Shown piece after piece: positions 13,001-24,028 of a DNA stretch of 64,000 nt; the first letter of the stretch is position 1, and each line of letters starts with the position of its first letter. The notes under the pieces are model-generated. The model was given only the letters and a program-made list of their open reading frames with translations, had not been told where the DNA came from and did no database searches. Origin of the DNA: Mangifera indica (lineage: Eukaryota; Streptophyta; Magnoliopsida; Sapindales; Anacardiaceae). The position numbers were made by a program, and so were the translations under genes. The DNA is taken from contig NC_058149.1 in NCBI RefSeq assembly GCF_011075055.1, positions 6,826,449 through 6,890,448 on the forward strand, written 5' to 3'.

Positions 13001-16000
13001 AATTGTGAGCAGATCCAACTTGAAGCAAATCACATGCTTTATTCAAATCAATTTGAAAAGTCGATGATCAAAAAAATTGTACTTGTCTATGAACCATGGA
13101 ACCAAAGAAGAAGAATTGGCCACACACCAACACCTGATGTCACAGCAAAAGGTTGAATCGAGAATGGCATTGCAGTAATAATAGTCAATATTCCAAAACC
13201 AATAAGGCTACCTCCACCTCAACTTACCATAAAGTTCAATTTGAGCACTGAAGTGGTAAATGTGTAACCTTCTAGTCCATGAAATGCTAATCATAAAGAT
13301 CATACAAACTAGTTGTAGGCCATTTTTTAGCTCAGTGATTCAAGTGAAAAAGAAAATAGTTTGAGGCTTTATGTCAACTACAGAGTCCTAAACGACGCAA
13401 CCATTCCAAACAATCTTTCAAGATGTCATGAATGATTTATTACAGCCTTTCTTATGAAGATTCATATTGGTAATATTTGAAGACATATTAGTTTACATTA
13501 ATAACAAGGAACAACACATTATTCATTTTCTAGAAGTGTTAGAAGCCTTGCAAACAAGCAAGTTCTCTGCCAACAAGAAGTGTAGCTTCAGTCAATAACA
13601 AATAGAATACTTGGGCCACTTCATATTAACCACAACAGTGGCCATAGATCCTACCTAGGTTAAGGGGTTAGTAAGATGGCCAATTCCAAGGAATGTTAGG
13701 GTAGTTAGAGGGTTTTGGGGTTGACTACATATCTTCTCAAGTTTATCTAGGGCTATGGTGTATAAGTTTGTCCTTTGACAAATATACTCAAAATGAATTC
13801 CTTTGAGTGGAATGTTGAAGCCCCTATCAAATATGAAGAGTTCAAGAAGGTTGTCACAATCGACTCTGTTTTAGCCATGTCGGACTTCTCATTGTCATTT
13901 TTGGTTGAACATGATGCATTTGGAAAAAGGAGTCATTGTATTGATACAACATTAGCAAGGCCCTCTCGGAGCAAGCAACAAGCAAATCCACGAACAAGAA
14001 GGAATTACTAGCTTGGGTGTTGGCAATACAACGTTGGAGACCATATCTCTTAGGCAAACCATTTTCCGTCCAAACAAACCAAAAAGGCCTCAAGTACTTG
14101 CTTAATCAATGAATCTATGCCCAATCAATAAAAGTAATCGACAAAATTATTAGGATACAAATTTGACCATAAGCTAGGAGCAAACAACAAAATAGTAGAT
14201 GCCTTTTCTAGCAAAGGAACTTATCAAGACACAGAATTAGCCTCCAAATCAGCAAATATAGAGTCCAAATCAGCAAATACAGAATTGATCACAGTAATAT
14301 TATGTAGTGGATGGATGTAGACTTCTTAGCAACAATAATCAGAAATGACCGCACATTATCAACCGTCTTAACAATTCTTGAGAACAACCCACCAACTATT
14401 TCATGCTACTCTCTCACAATCAGCTTATTTACAAAGGCCATTTAGTAATTTCAAGAAAGTCTCCATGGATTCAGCAAATTGTCTATGAATTTCATGCCAT
14501 GCCCACAGTGGCCCTTTGCGATTCCTTTGGGTGCATAACTAGATAGCCCATAATTTACCCCAAAAAAAAAGAAGTGGATAGCCCATAGCTTGTCTTGGAT
14601 AGGATTGAAGAAAGATATGATGGATTATGTGGCTAATTGTGAGGTTTGCCAGCAACAGAAGTATCAAACAACGACACCAGCAAGCCTACTCCAACCTCTA
14701 GCCTTGCTAACTGTTGTGTGGGGGAATGTCTCATTAGATTTCGTTTTCAGATTATCCAAGTCACAAGGATTTGATACAGTGCTCATGATCATTGACAAAT
14801 TTTCAAAGTATGGACTTCATCTTGCTAAAACACCCCTATATAGCCAAAAAGTAGGCAAAAATCTATGCCAAGGAAATCGCCAACTTCCATGGGATGGTGA
14901 GTGATCAAGACCCCACTGTTTTGAATTCTTCAAACTCCAAAGGACAATCTTATGCATGAGCTCTGCGTAGCACCCAAAAATCAATGGCTAGACTAAGGTG
15001 ATATATAGGTGTATTGAAACATAGTTGATGAGTTCATTGGGTAGAATATTGGTATATAAAACATCGTCCAATCAACAATGAAGATAGCTCCTTTCCAAAT
15101 TGTGTACAATCGGCCATCACTGACACTCTTCCAAGTGAGTCATCAGTGGATGCAATGGCTTTAGAATTGGAAGATCATGATGAGATATTGAAATAATTAT
15201 GTTATAACCTGGAACGAAAACAAAATCAAAGGAAGTAGCAAGTTGATTCCAGACAATGTTTATTTTCTATAAACGTAGGTCACTAGGCTAATGTGAAACT
15301 TAGGCCTTTACACAAGCAATCTATGGCTCATTGTATACACTCGAAACCATCCCCCTACTTTTATAGACCATTTCAAATCATGGCCAAGCTTGGACCTATT
15401 GCTTACTGCCTTCAGCTCCTTGAAAGTTCCTGTGTACATCCAATTTTCCATGTTTCTTTGCTTAAAAAGGCGATAAAAGATAACTTCCAAACAAAGCAAC
15501 TACCCATCAAGTTGGAAGGAGGAATTTCCCACAATCTTGGAATCAACATTCATGCTCACTTCAGCAGATAAACTGAATGATGAGTTAGCTTCTCCACAGG
15601 TATTAATCCAATGGAAGGGGCTACAACTAGAAGAGGTTGGAAGGGGAGACAAAGTTGATTTTAGTAGTAATTCCTTCATTTTGTCTTGAGATCAATACAG
15701 TTGCTGAGGAAGGAGGTATTGTTAGGCTCTCAATTGTGGCAACATACCATAAAAGGCTGTAGAAAGTGAAGGTGCTGAAGGTTTCCAATAAGAGGACAAG
15801 AAGACTTAGCAAAAAAGCAAGACACCAATTCTACTTATGAGGTGATAAGAAATAAGGTTAACCAAGGATTTACCTATTAGATTAGAAGCTAAAGGCTAAA
15901 AAAAGACATAAATATATGTTAGATTAGGAAGTTATCTATTTAAACAATCTTGTGTAGAGGGGAAAGATTATTTGGCTTTTCAGGAAATCTTGTATACAGA

Positions 16001-19000
16001 GTAGCACTACCAATATTCAATCCAAACGTAGCACCTAGAACTCAACCACTCATTATTATTAATCGAATGCATCAAAATAAATTTTTTCTCAATATTCACT
16101 TCATATCTTCTACAAATTTATTTCAATTCCTGAAGTTCTATCATAGACATCCATACTTAAAAATTTGTTTTATTATGTGCGCGTGTGACCATGTCATAAT
16201 GTCCTATAACAATGACAAGTTTGTATTACTGAACAATAAACTAGTAACATTTTGATAAACCAACTAGCAACATTATATTTTAAAATTCCAACATGAAAGT
16301 TATAACATTCAAACGATAAAGTTATATGTAAACACACAGCTAAAGGTATTGGATTTTAGAGTGTTATTGCTCATCAAACTACCAGAAAATTGTGTTTTCT
16401 GTTTTATAATTTCCTGTGTGATAGGAACCTTTCAAGTCCCCCAATTCTATTTGAAATAAAACGAATTTTCCTGCAGTCAATTAGTTTATTATGTTCTAGA
16501 TTCCTATCATAAATCTTTTTAAATTTTTGCATAATACCAAAATAAGTTCAACAAAAAAGGTGAAAATTCATACTTATAATCGCCCAAGAAAGAATTGTAG
16601 CTGAAATACTCCAGCTCATTGAATTCATGACATGGCATCAACTCTATACAGTTAACTCCAAGGTCCTGTAAAATAAATAGATGATACTGATTACTTTACA
16701 AGAATCAATAACATAAGATTACAAAAATAAAATTTGACCATTCACAAACTTTATGGTGCTTAAAAAAGCTAACCATACACTGTTTTAGGTCTTGAAAAAG
16801 ATCATCACAACTGTGAAGAAATAGTTGCATATTTAACATATTGTGAAAGTGGAACTTGAGCATAATTAGAGAGATAAGTTGTAGTAAGGTGGATCACAAC
16901 AAATAAATATAAACAAGTTTATGGATCTTAGTAGTCCAGTGAAAGGAAATAATAAAAAATTCCTGGGCAGCAAATTGTTTGGATGAGATAATATTAATCA
17001 TGCACTAGAAAAAAGTGATAAATATACAATGACTTTATCTTGTTTATCACTCAAGAAAATTAGGTTTGAGATTTTCAATTCAATCCATAAACAATTTATG
17101 AAACAACTCAATAGTTATAGTTTTCATTCAATCTCCCTATAAGAAACTTCCCCAAACATTTGTTCCAACATTAATCAACAAAGTCAATAATCCAAAATAA
17201 AATTCGTAATGCTTACAAAAGATAACTCAGCATTGATAAAATTATTTAGCTCAGTGGTATCATGTTTGTCTAACTAAAAGCCATGCCAAATTGAAAATTA
17301 ACTACGATCATAACCATGTAAGATTAGAATGAAAGGCAGTAGATAACATTCACACAAAGCAAATATTATATTATGACATTTCTAGTTGCAACGAGGACCG
17401 CATAGCACCCAAAGATTCTAATGTCAAAAAACAAAAATTCTTTTTTTGATGCGAGTTGATACCACAATTATAATAACTTATCTGCTAACTGTTTCCCACC
17501 ATGGCTGTTTATATCAATGCATTCTGATGTACTTTGTTTTATAAGTAAAGAATAAAGGACTTTATAATAACAAAGATTTAAAAAAAAAAAGAACCAATAG
17601 TGGATCAAACATCCACTAAGTGATCATATTTCAAAAGGGACAGAATGTCAACCCCAACGGTTGGACTCTGGTAAAATCCCTTGTCTTCTTCGCTAGTTCT
17701 TGGTTCTTCACACAAGGCCATTGTACAAAACATATGTGTACAAATCACAAAATAGTGAGAGTGAAAGAATTCTACTATTCATCTCAGTTTAGATAAATCT
17801 TCATATAAAATGTGTACAGTAATTAAAAAAGTGCTCTAACCACTACCTTCAAGTGATCAAGCTTCTCCACTACACCAAGGTATGTGCCAGGAAATTCAGT
17901 TCTGCTTGATTCATGTCTTGTAAATCCTCGAACATGGATTTCATATATTACAAGATCTCTCCGTGGATGCTTCAAAGGTAAATCTCCTTCCCAGTCAAAC
18001 TGAAAATCAAATGGCTGATTAACCACAAGGATGTTGGAACAATGCCCAAATAATTTATTACAATTGATTAAAATACAAACTATGTTTATCAGAAGTTACA
18101 ACTGATTAAAACTCAAACATAAGTTTACCACAGAATGAGAAATCAATACTTCATATTTACACTAAGAAGAAATTTGAAGGACTAAAAGTCTAAAACTAAC
18201 TCAAACTAAGAATAAGAAGAACATATTTACAGTAAACAGTGTCTGAGTGCTTATAAGCTCATTATTCTAGTCTTAGCTCAGGGATATGGACACAATTAGA
18301 TTGTCCCAAAATCTTATACTGTAACTGAAACACAAGACATCTCTATTAAGAGATAATATAAGTATATGAAGCAACCACCTCATCCTCAGAATTAGGCACC
18401 ATGCAGGCCATTTGAGGCCAGCAATTATCATCCGGCCCCAGAACACCAAACTGCCCTCTACTGATAACTGCCTATAAAAATCAAACAAAAATCAGTCCAT
18501 GGATAAACCGTAAAAAATGTTTAAAAAAACTCTTTATTAATGGCAACTAACTTTCGCATAAGGATCCAACACAATTTTAGAGGAGTCATAGTAATGTCCT
18601 TGCTCAGGAGAAAACTTGCCATCGAATTTGTATCCATATAACATGTCTTTAAAATCACCTTTGACAAATACATGCCACACATCTCCACTTCTATTGATAA
18701 AAGGATCAAGGAAGATTTCTTCAGTGACTCTCCCCTAAATCAAATAATTACACAAAATTAATCACAAGAAAATGAACTTAATTATCAGATGACTAGTAAT
18801 TAAATTAAGTTAAATAATAACCTCTTGCAAATCAGAGAGAGTGATCAAGCAAAGAGTAGCGGAAACTGCATTACTTGAAAATATACAAAAATTGACTCCA
18901 CCGTCTCGAAAAGTTGCTCCATACGGCGTCGGATCACCCTGTGATACCTTAAACCGCTGCTTCGGCTTCTCAATAACAGCGGTTTCAAAGTCGGTTTCTT

Positions 19001-19220
19001 TTCTCGCTTTGACGACTAAATTCGTGAAAACGTTACCAAATGCTGATGGTTTTGAGTTAGAAACGTCTCGCATTATCCTTCTCATAGACGGATTGCCTTC
19101 AAGAAGTGGCTTCGGAGTTAGCTTCGGTTTCAGCAAACATGGTACAGTGGAGTGTGTTAAGTCCATAGGTTTCTCAAAGGGGAATGAAATGATGTGATTC
19201 GGTCGGGGGAAATACCTCAT
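3844..19220 (-). CDS. ISA3: Isoamylase 3 (ISA3), plastid starch-debranching enzyme; 13 exons seen, 3' end not in window
   Basis: Hydrolyses alpha-1,6 branch points of short-branched glucans during starch breakdown in plastids. Joined exons (minus): 19220-18822, 18734-18552, 18471-18379, 17999-17847, 16665-16574, 11403-11262, 11184-11077, 9048-8963, 5660-5589, 5489-5363, 4894-4808, 4339-4247, 4002-3844. All introns can be read as GT-AG and all phases agree, giving 598 codons. Order: basic Ser/Thr-containing N-terminus (probable transit peptide), CBM48 (about 95-195), then the GH13 catalytic domain. All four GH13 signatures are present: MDVVFNH (357-363), GFRFDLASI with nucleophile D433, EAWD with acid/base E489, and AHDG with D562. 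The text matches the ISA3 family (for example [20 protein letters not shown]) rather than ISA1 or ISA2. The last ~180-210 family residues are not found in 1-3840, where copia fragments lie. Start is uncertain: Met1 at 19220 or Met19 at 19166. Confidence 0.95.
4247..4339 (-). CDS. ISA3: ISA3 exon 12
   Basis: 31 codons, [20 protein letters not shown] to GSPNLYQ. Acceptor ttcag|TAT and donor CAG|gtat. Confidence 0.94.
4808..4894 (-). CDS. ISA3: ISA3 exon 11 (GH13 region III, acid/base)
   Basis: 29 codons, [20 protein letters not shown] to EWNGK. The Glu of AEAWD is the expected general acid/base. Acceptor attag|CTT and donor AAG|gtcag. Confidence 0.94.
5363..5489 (-). CDS. ISA3: ISA3 exon 10
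   Basis: [20 protein letters not shown] to DPVLRGVK. The acceptor ggcaaag|CC has a weak pyrimidine tract; the donor is AAG|gtat. Confidence 0.9.
5589..5660 (-). CDS. ISA3: ISA3 exon 9 (GH13 region II, nucleophile)
   Basis: [19 protein letters not shown] to TRGS, with split codons at both ends. The Asp of FRFDL is the expected catalytic nucleophile. Using the donor TG|gttc keeps a canonical GT intron and the family length. It places Cys at the junction, where Arabidopsis ISA3 has Ser as I recall it. Confidence 0.9.
6483..7256. repeat. Tandem duplication of a ~380-bp segment inside ISA3 intron 8
   Basis: The segment at about 6483-6862 recurs at about 6863-7256 in the same orientation. Shared blocks include aaaaagtgttccaccagcca, gaaacaagaaaaatatgagg and tgatccaagaacaaaattga. 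Small indels and point changes separate the copies. No terminal repeats are seen, so it looks like a local duplication rather than two insertions. Confidence 0.88.
7556..7932. mobile_element. hAT-type MITE in ISA3 intron 8
   Basis: A 377-bp element with terminal inverted repeats: left tagagttggattcaag, right (reverse complement) tgagggttggattcaag. It is flanked by the direct repeat TATCATT (7549-7555 and 7933-7939), consistent with an 8-bp hAT target duplication carrying one mismatch. The inside is rich in alternating gagct/agctc motifs. It is non-coding. Confidence 0.8.
7975..8385. repeat. Degenerate short-motif array in ISA3 intron 8
   Basis: Variants of a motif like tcaccaacaagatcacaatg recur irregularly, for example gcaatgtcgccaacaag near 8163, cacaatatcgccaacaagat near 8250, and caaatcgccgacaatatcac near 8330. 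No fixed period is obvious. No protein or known element is recognised. Confidence 0.5.
8963..9048 (-). CDS. ISA3: ISA3 exon 8
   Basis: [20 protein letters not shown] to DCL, plus two bases of the next Arg codon. Acceptor tacag|GGA and donor AG|gtcag. The [14 protein letters not shown] block is conserved in plant isoamylases. Confidence 0.94.
11077..11184 (-). CDS. ISA3: ISA3 exon 7 (GH13 region I)
   Basis: 36 codons, [17 protein letters not shown] to YYMLAPK. Carries conserved region I (DVVFNH). Acceptor atcag|GTC and donor AAG|gtac. Confidence 0.94.
11262..11403 (-). CDS. ISA3: ISA3 exon 6
   Basis: [18 protein letters not shown] to AHKRGIE. The first base completes the Lys codon split with exon 5. 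Acceptor gccag|GGTT and donor GAG|gtgat. Confidence 0.94.
11708..11962. repeat. Short direct repeat flanking ~200 bp in ISA3 intron 5
   Basis: The string gaacattctaataatagag with following ttataaaaa occurs near 11708 and again near 11935. The second copy lies directly before the gypsy gag remnant, so the repeat may mark an insertion or an LTR-edge scar. Confidence 0.55.
11985..15745 (+). mobile_element. Ty3/gypsy chromovirus remnant in ISA3 intron 5 (antisense to the gene)
   Basis: Readable domains in order on the + strand: gag near 11985-12230, a damaged zinc knuckle near 12475 ([14 protein letters not shown]), retropepsin near 12604-13000 ([13 protein letters not shown], normally DSGA; then [14 protein letters not shown]), RT/RNase H pieces near 13400-14140 ([27 protein letters not shown]), integrase zinc and core near 14600-14870 ([30 protein letters not shown]), and chromodomain-like text near 15600-15720 (LIQWKGL and the terminal EGGIVR). 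Large deletions and many stops make it inactive. LTR borders are not clear. A chromodomain tail places it in the chromovirus branch. Confidence 0.85.
16574..16665 (-). CDS. ISA3: ISA3 exon 5
   Basis: [20 protein letters not shown] to GDYK, ending in phase 2 (AA|gtatg). The following intron is about 5.2 kb and contains a gypsy remnant. Confidence 0.93.
17847..17999 (-). CDS. ISA3: ISA3 exon 4 (start of GH13 barrel)
   Basis: 51 codons from [20 protein letters not shown] to VEKLDHLK. Contains [14 protein letters not shown], the first beta-strand region of the GH13 barrel. Acceptor ttcag|TTT and donor AAG|gtag. Confidence 0.94.
18379..18471 (-). CDS. ISA3: ISA3 exon 3
   Basis: 31 codons, [20 protein letters not shown] to NSEDE. 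Acceptor atag|GCA and donor GAG|gtgg. The [15 protein letters not shown] block is characteristic of ISA3. Confidence 0.92.
18552..18734 (-). CDS. ISA3: ISA3 exon 2 (CBM48)
   Basis: 61 codons from [12 protein letters not shown] to IVLDPYAK. Acceptor tttag|GGG and donor AAA|gttag. Contains [14 protein letters not shown], typical of the CBM48 glucan-binding module of ISA3. Confidence 0.93.
18822..19220 (-). CDS. ISA3: ISA3 exon 1 (transit peptide and start of CBM48)
   Basis: Codes for 133 residues ending SDLQE at a GAG|gtta donor. The first ~60 residues are basic and poor in acidic residues, as in a chloroplast transit peptide. The conserved isoamylase text starts at [18 protein letters not shown]. 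The in-frame Met codon at 19166 (MDLTHS) is an equally good start. Confidence 0.9.
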
Positions 19221-19260
19221 TATAAATAAATAATGTGAAAGTCAGTTAAGAATGTCAATT

Positions 19261-19280
19261 TGGGCTTGATTTTATGGGCT
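19261..19280 (-). promoter_or_regulatory. Paired site II-like motifs upstream of ISA3
   Basis: Two TGGGCT motifs (19261-19266 and 19275-19280) lie 41-60 bp before the first ISA3 ATG. Such TGGGCY elements are known binding sites for TCP factors in plant promoters. TATA-like AT-rich sequence lies at 19221-19232, immediately before that ATG. The transcription start is unknown, so the role is inferred. Confidence 0.4.
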
Positions 19281-19327
19281 CCGGCTCTAACAAGGAGGAG
19301 ATTTTCTAATAAAAATGAAGAAATGGG

Positions 19328-19746
19328 CAGGGATGGAGACGAAAAAAATCCTCGTAATCGGAGACGGGGATACATATGTCCTCGTCCCTCCCCGCCCTGT
19401 CTCGTCCCCTCCCCACCCCACCTCACCTCCTAAATCTAATATATTAATATAATAATTTCTGAATTATTAAGTTCTAGAAACTTTTACATTATGATTTTGC
19501 ATATTGTTAGATTTTATGAAAACTTTGTATTTGAACTAAAATAACAATGAATATTTTGTAGCTCTTGTAGCAAGTGATATTTTGGGAAAATATGATTTAT
19601 TTTATTTATTGAAATATAGGAAGAAATTAAAATTTATATTTATGAGTATGGGGAGGGGATTTTCCTTCGCGGTGAGGGGACGATGATTCTTTGTTATCCC
19701 CATAATGGGGACGGGGATTGATATCCGCTCCCCGTTGTCATCCCTA
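19328..19746. mobile_element. GC-rich-ended MITE, probably hAT-type
   Basis: Ends are imperfect inverted repeats: left cagggatggagacg, right (reverse complement) tagggatgacaacgggg. Runs of ggggacgggga-type sequence flank an AT-rich centre of about 250 bp. No convincing target-site duplication is visible. It sits just upstream of ISA3. Confidence 0.6.
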
Positions 19747-20028
19747 AGGTCAGTCCTCTCTTTCACTTAAATTGAAGCAATATTGATCAAAATTAATATT
19801 TTAAAAGGTTTATGATGGGATGTGCAAAAGCATCTATCGGAATCGCGGGTACTCAACTTTTAATTCTTATTTTTATGCAAACCTAGTCTACTGTTGATAA
19901 GTTTTTATTCTAATTTTGTAAGCCCTATAAGTTCCATTTTCAGTTTTGATTTCACCTTGTAAAAAAACCGGAACCAGAACCAGAACCTAAATATGGAATG
20001 GGTTGTAAGGTTCATTTGATTAGAAAAA

Positions 20029-20934
20029 GGTCAAAAGACTATTTTCCACCCAAGTTTAAGTATGTTTTTAAAGTCACATTCGTGAGGTTTGAAAATCCAA
20101 AACTCTCACTCATCCATTAAAAATTTCAATTATAGTTAAAGGTAAAACTGTTATTTAACAAAAACTAAAGTTTTATTAAGTTTGCCCCTCTCAGCTTGAA
20201 AATCTCATAATTCTCCTCACTTGAAGTTCGAAAAATCAAATTTCCCTCTTAGAGTTTGCGAACTGTCGTTGAAGATGGTGAATTTTCACTCCCTCTTAGC
20301 TTAACTTTCCCTGCCGATCACTTTTCAGCGATCGACAAAGTCTATTTCCTCCAACAAAGACAAAATTGTCTTCGGCTCGGATGAAGACGATTTTGTCTTT
20401 GTTCGAGACAAAAACGATTGTCAAAGGTCTTAGATGGTCATATTGTCTTCGTTTGAGATCTCTAATGATCGTCTTCATCTTAGACGAAGATGAAATCATT
20501 TTCTTTTAAGATGAAGACACTTCGACGAAGAAGATTTCATCTTCATTGGAGGAAATAGGCTTCATCGGTGGCTAGAAAGTGATCGGCAGGCAAGCCGAGA
20601 GGAAGAGCTAATGCCATCAGAGATGGTCATCTCCAGCAATGGTTTACAAATTCAAGAGAAAAAATTTTGATTTTTCAAACTTCAGGTGAGAGAATTGTGA
20701 GATTTTCAAGTTGAGGGGGACAAAAAATAAAACTTTAGATTTTTAAAATTTTTTATTAAATAACGTTTTTACCTCTAACCATTATTGAAATTTTTAATGG
20801 ATGGATGAGACTTTTGAAATTTCAAATTTCATAAGTATGATTCTAAGAATGCACCTAAACTTTTGGGGGGTGGGGGGGAAGGGGGAGAGGGGGTGGTTTT
20901 TGTGGTTGTGTGGTTGTGAAACAGTCATTTGGCC
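20029..20934. mobile_element. Mutator-like MITE with long terminal inverted repeats
   Basis: A 906-bp element. Left end ggtcaaaagactattttcca; right end (reverse complement) ggccaaatgactgtttcac. Inverted similarity continues inward for hundreds of bases, for example gccgatcacttttc near 20312 against gaaagtgatcggc near 20576. Flanking 9-mers are TTAGAAAAA (20020-20028) and TTAGAAATA (20935-20943), 8 of 9 identical, as expected for Mutator insertions. It has no coding capacity. Confidence 0.78.
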
Positions 20935-21226
20935 TTAGAAATATCTAAGAAAACGGAATGCAAAAGCAAAGAAATTGAAGGAATAACGACATGACTTTTA
21001 GTTTTCTCTATTCATTTATATACATGTCATTTGAAAAATTAATGAAAGGGGGAGATTTAAAGAAGAAATATATTTTGCACTAACTTAGAGCATGATAATT
21101 AGTTGTTGACTAAATTTATCATAAAGAAGAAAGTCTTACATATAATGAATATGTGTAACATCTCATTTCAAATACATACTATTACCCATAATATGCATTC
21201 GAAGAGACGTTAATTTAAACTTTTCT

Positions 21227-24028
21227 CAAACACACATAACAATATAATAAACGTATGGTACAACTAAATTCTCACATACAAAAAAAAAAGCTCTTATAAT
21301 ATATTAATAAAATATTTCAAATTCATAAATAGCATGTTTAAAACTCACAAAATACAAATCTCAAGTGCGAAAGTAAAAACATAGGCAAGATTACACATAA
21401 ATAATATCTAGAGGTCCCAAATGACCAAAATGTCTCTTACCTTATGCAACATCTCATATTGACCTGCTAGCTCTCTTGCCACCTCACTATTCCAAGAACC
21501 TACCCACAAAACCACAAAAAGAGCACAATAAGTGAGACACACTCAATAAGTACATGACCTTTTGGCATGAAGCACACAACAATAAAAACAATATCCATGA
21601 TCCCAAAGTGTTTCATATTCAATCTTGTTGTGGAATTTTCTAATGTTTCACTAGCATCCTTAATACTTATCCAAATATTTCAATACCTAATGTTTAATTT
21701 TTCAGTAATGGTGTCATCCTAGATAACTAAATTAAAATAATGTATATCGACATTTTGCACATCTAATAAAAGATGTCAAATATATAATGCACCATTTACA
21801 CTTGTCAATTAGGCTTCAGCCACATAGACAAGTCATAATTATTTCACAATCTTACTACACATAACTCGGTGGCAAGGCCACATTACACAAAACTCAATAG
21901 AGAGACCATACTACACCAAGCTTAGTGGTGAGATGACACTGCACAAAGCTCAACAGAGTGTCCACACTATACATAGCTTGGTGGAATGAGAGTAAGAGTA
22001 TACATCGTTTCCAATTTTCAACACAGAATAGCTCTAGTCTAGATTCGTATTATCATCCACATAGTCGACCACTGTTAAATACTCATCATCATATACAACC
22101 TTCATTAAAGCCATAATATTCATATTAGCCTTTGTTATAATCTAAATTGGAGGTGTCATTGGGTCGGGTCGGGCTGGACCGGCTTTAGCTTGGCCCGTCA
22201 AGCTAATGGGCTGTATCAGGCCCGAGACCCATAAAATAATGGGCCTCTAGGTCCGACCAACCCATTAATATGTGAAGGCCCAAGGCTCGACCTTATATAT
22301 ATAAAGTCAGGCCAACAAGGCCTCCTGACCCAACCTATTTAAATAATTTTTTTAATTTTAATTAAAATCTTTAAATACAAATTATTTTTCAATTATTAAA
22401 ATCGAAGACAATACATCGAATATTTTATTTATAATTACTCACTTGTAGTGAAAGAATATTGTAGTTATATGATAAAAAATATTATAAATTTATAATATAA
22501 TACAAATAAATTAATTTACACACTGTATATATTACAAACATAAATAAAATATATATACTATACCATTTATCTACTCTTTTTTAACATCTAAATTTCTGAA
22601 TTCCTTTGACATTAAATTCATTTATAATATTTTATAATGATAAAATTGAAATGAAAATGAAATTATAAATACAAAAAATTATTATTTGTGAATTTAAATA
22701 GTTTTTAAAAGAGAGTTGATGAGAGAAAATGATATTAAAAATATAATAGAAGAATTGAGATTGAGAGAAATTAAAATTAAAGAAGAGTTGAATTACTTTA
22801 TATAAGGAAAATAAATAAATTTAAAAAAATAAATAAAGTTAAAGGCTTCTGTCTTTGTGGTAGAAGCCAAATTCTGCCACAAAGGCAAAAGCCAACGACT
22901 TTACTTTGGCAAAAGTCATTGCCTTCTGATTTTTTTTTTTTAATTTTCATTTTTTAAATAGTAATAGGTCAGACTAGGTCGGCCCATTGGCTTAATATTA
23001 AAGCTTATGGCCCAGTCTGAAAAGCCTATAGGCTAGTCCTGACATGCTACAGTATCAAATCGGGTCTTATCAGATTGGACTTTAAATTTGTGCTTCAAGT
23101 CAAGTCTCTATTTGACCCGACCCAATTGACTTGTCTAGTCTAAATAAATGCATGGTACATCACATACCAAAAAGATACTCTTATTATATATTAATGAAAT
23201 ATTTCAAGTCCATAAATAACATGTTTAAAACTCACAAATACAAATCTCAATTGCATAAGTAAAAATACAGACAAGGTTAGACACAAATAATATCCACATG
23301 TCCTAAATGATTAAAATGCCCTTGCCTCATGCAACATCTTATGTTGACTTGCTGGCTCTCCTATTGTCTCATTGCTCTAAAAACCTACTTGCAAAACTAC
23401 AAAAATAAAACAGTGTGTGAGACACACTTAATAAGTAAGTGACCTCTTGGCACCAAACACACAACAATAAAAATAATATCCATAATCCCATAGTGTTTCA
23501 TATTCAAACTCGTTGTGGTATTTTCCAATGTTTCACCAGCATCCCGAATGTTTATCTGAATATTTTGGTATCTAGTGTCTAATACTTCAGTAATGCGTCA
23601 TCCCAAATGACTAACTTAAAATGATGTATATCAACGTTTGCACGTCTGATAAAAGTATGTGACATCTCATATGTTAAATATATAATACACCTTATACAAT
23701 TTTCAGTTAGACTTTGGTCACATAGAATAGTCATAATGTTTTCATTGCCACACTAAATGTAACTCAATGGTGAGACCACATTGCACAAAACTTAGTAGAG
23801 AGACCACACTACACAGAGCTTGGTAGTGAAATCACACTACACAAAGTCCAATGGAGTGTCCACACTACACATAACTCGATGGAATAAGAGTAAGTATACA
23901 TCATTTCTAGTTTTCAACTCAAAATTGCTCCGATATAGATCTGTGCTATCATCTACATAGTCAAGCACTTGTAAATACTCATCATCATATGCTACCTTTG
24001 TTAGTGTCATAATATTCATATTAGCCTT
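21227..24028. repeat. Direct duplication of a ~900-bp LTR segment, interrupted by a hAT-type element
   Basis: 21227-22147 and 23146-24028 align along their length. Both run from a block like aataaacgtatggtaca, through tatccatgatcccaaagtgt, to catattagcctttgtta. Divergence is visible in every line, by eye of the order of 15%. Removing the hAT element and one copy of its target makes the two units adjacent, so the duplication came first. Confidence 0.85.
22148..23137. mobile_element. hAT-type non-autonomous element, copy 1
   Basis: 990 bp with ends tggaggtgtcattgggtcgg and (reverse complement) tagacaagtcaattgggtcg. Flanked by ATCTAAAT (22140-22147) and GTCTAAAT (23138-23145), 7 of 8 identical. 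GC-rich cgggtcggg ends enclose an AT-rich core. No transposase is seen. Homologous along its length to 32663-33634. Confidence 0.85.

Noticed and set aside
3844..19220. ISA1 or ISA2 instead of ISA3, or a glycogen-debranching GlgX gene
   Set aside because: The exon texts follow the plant ISA3 proteins, and the spliced structure and transit peptide exclude a bacterial gene. Catalytic residues are intact, unlike ISA2.
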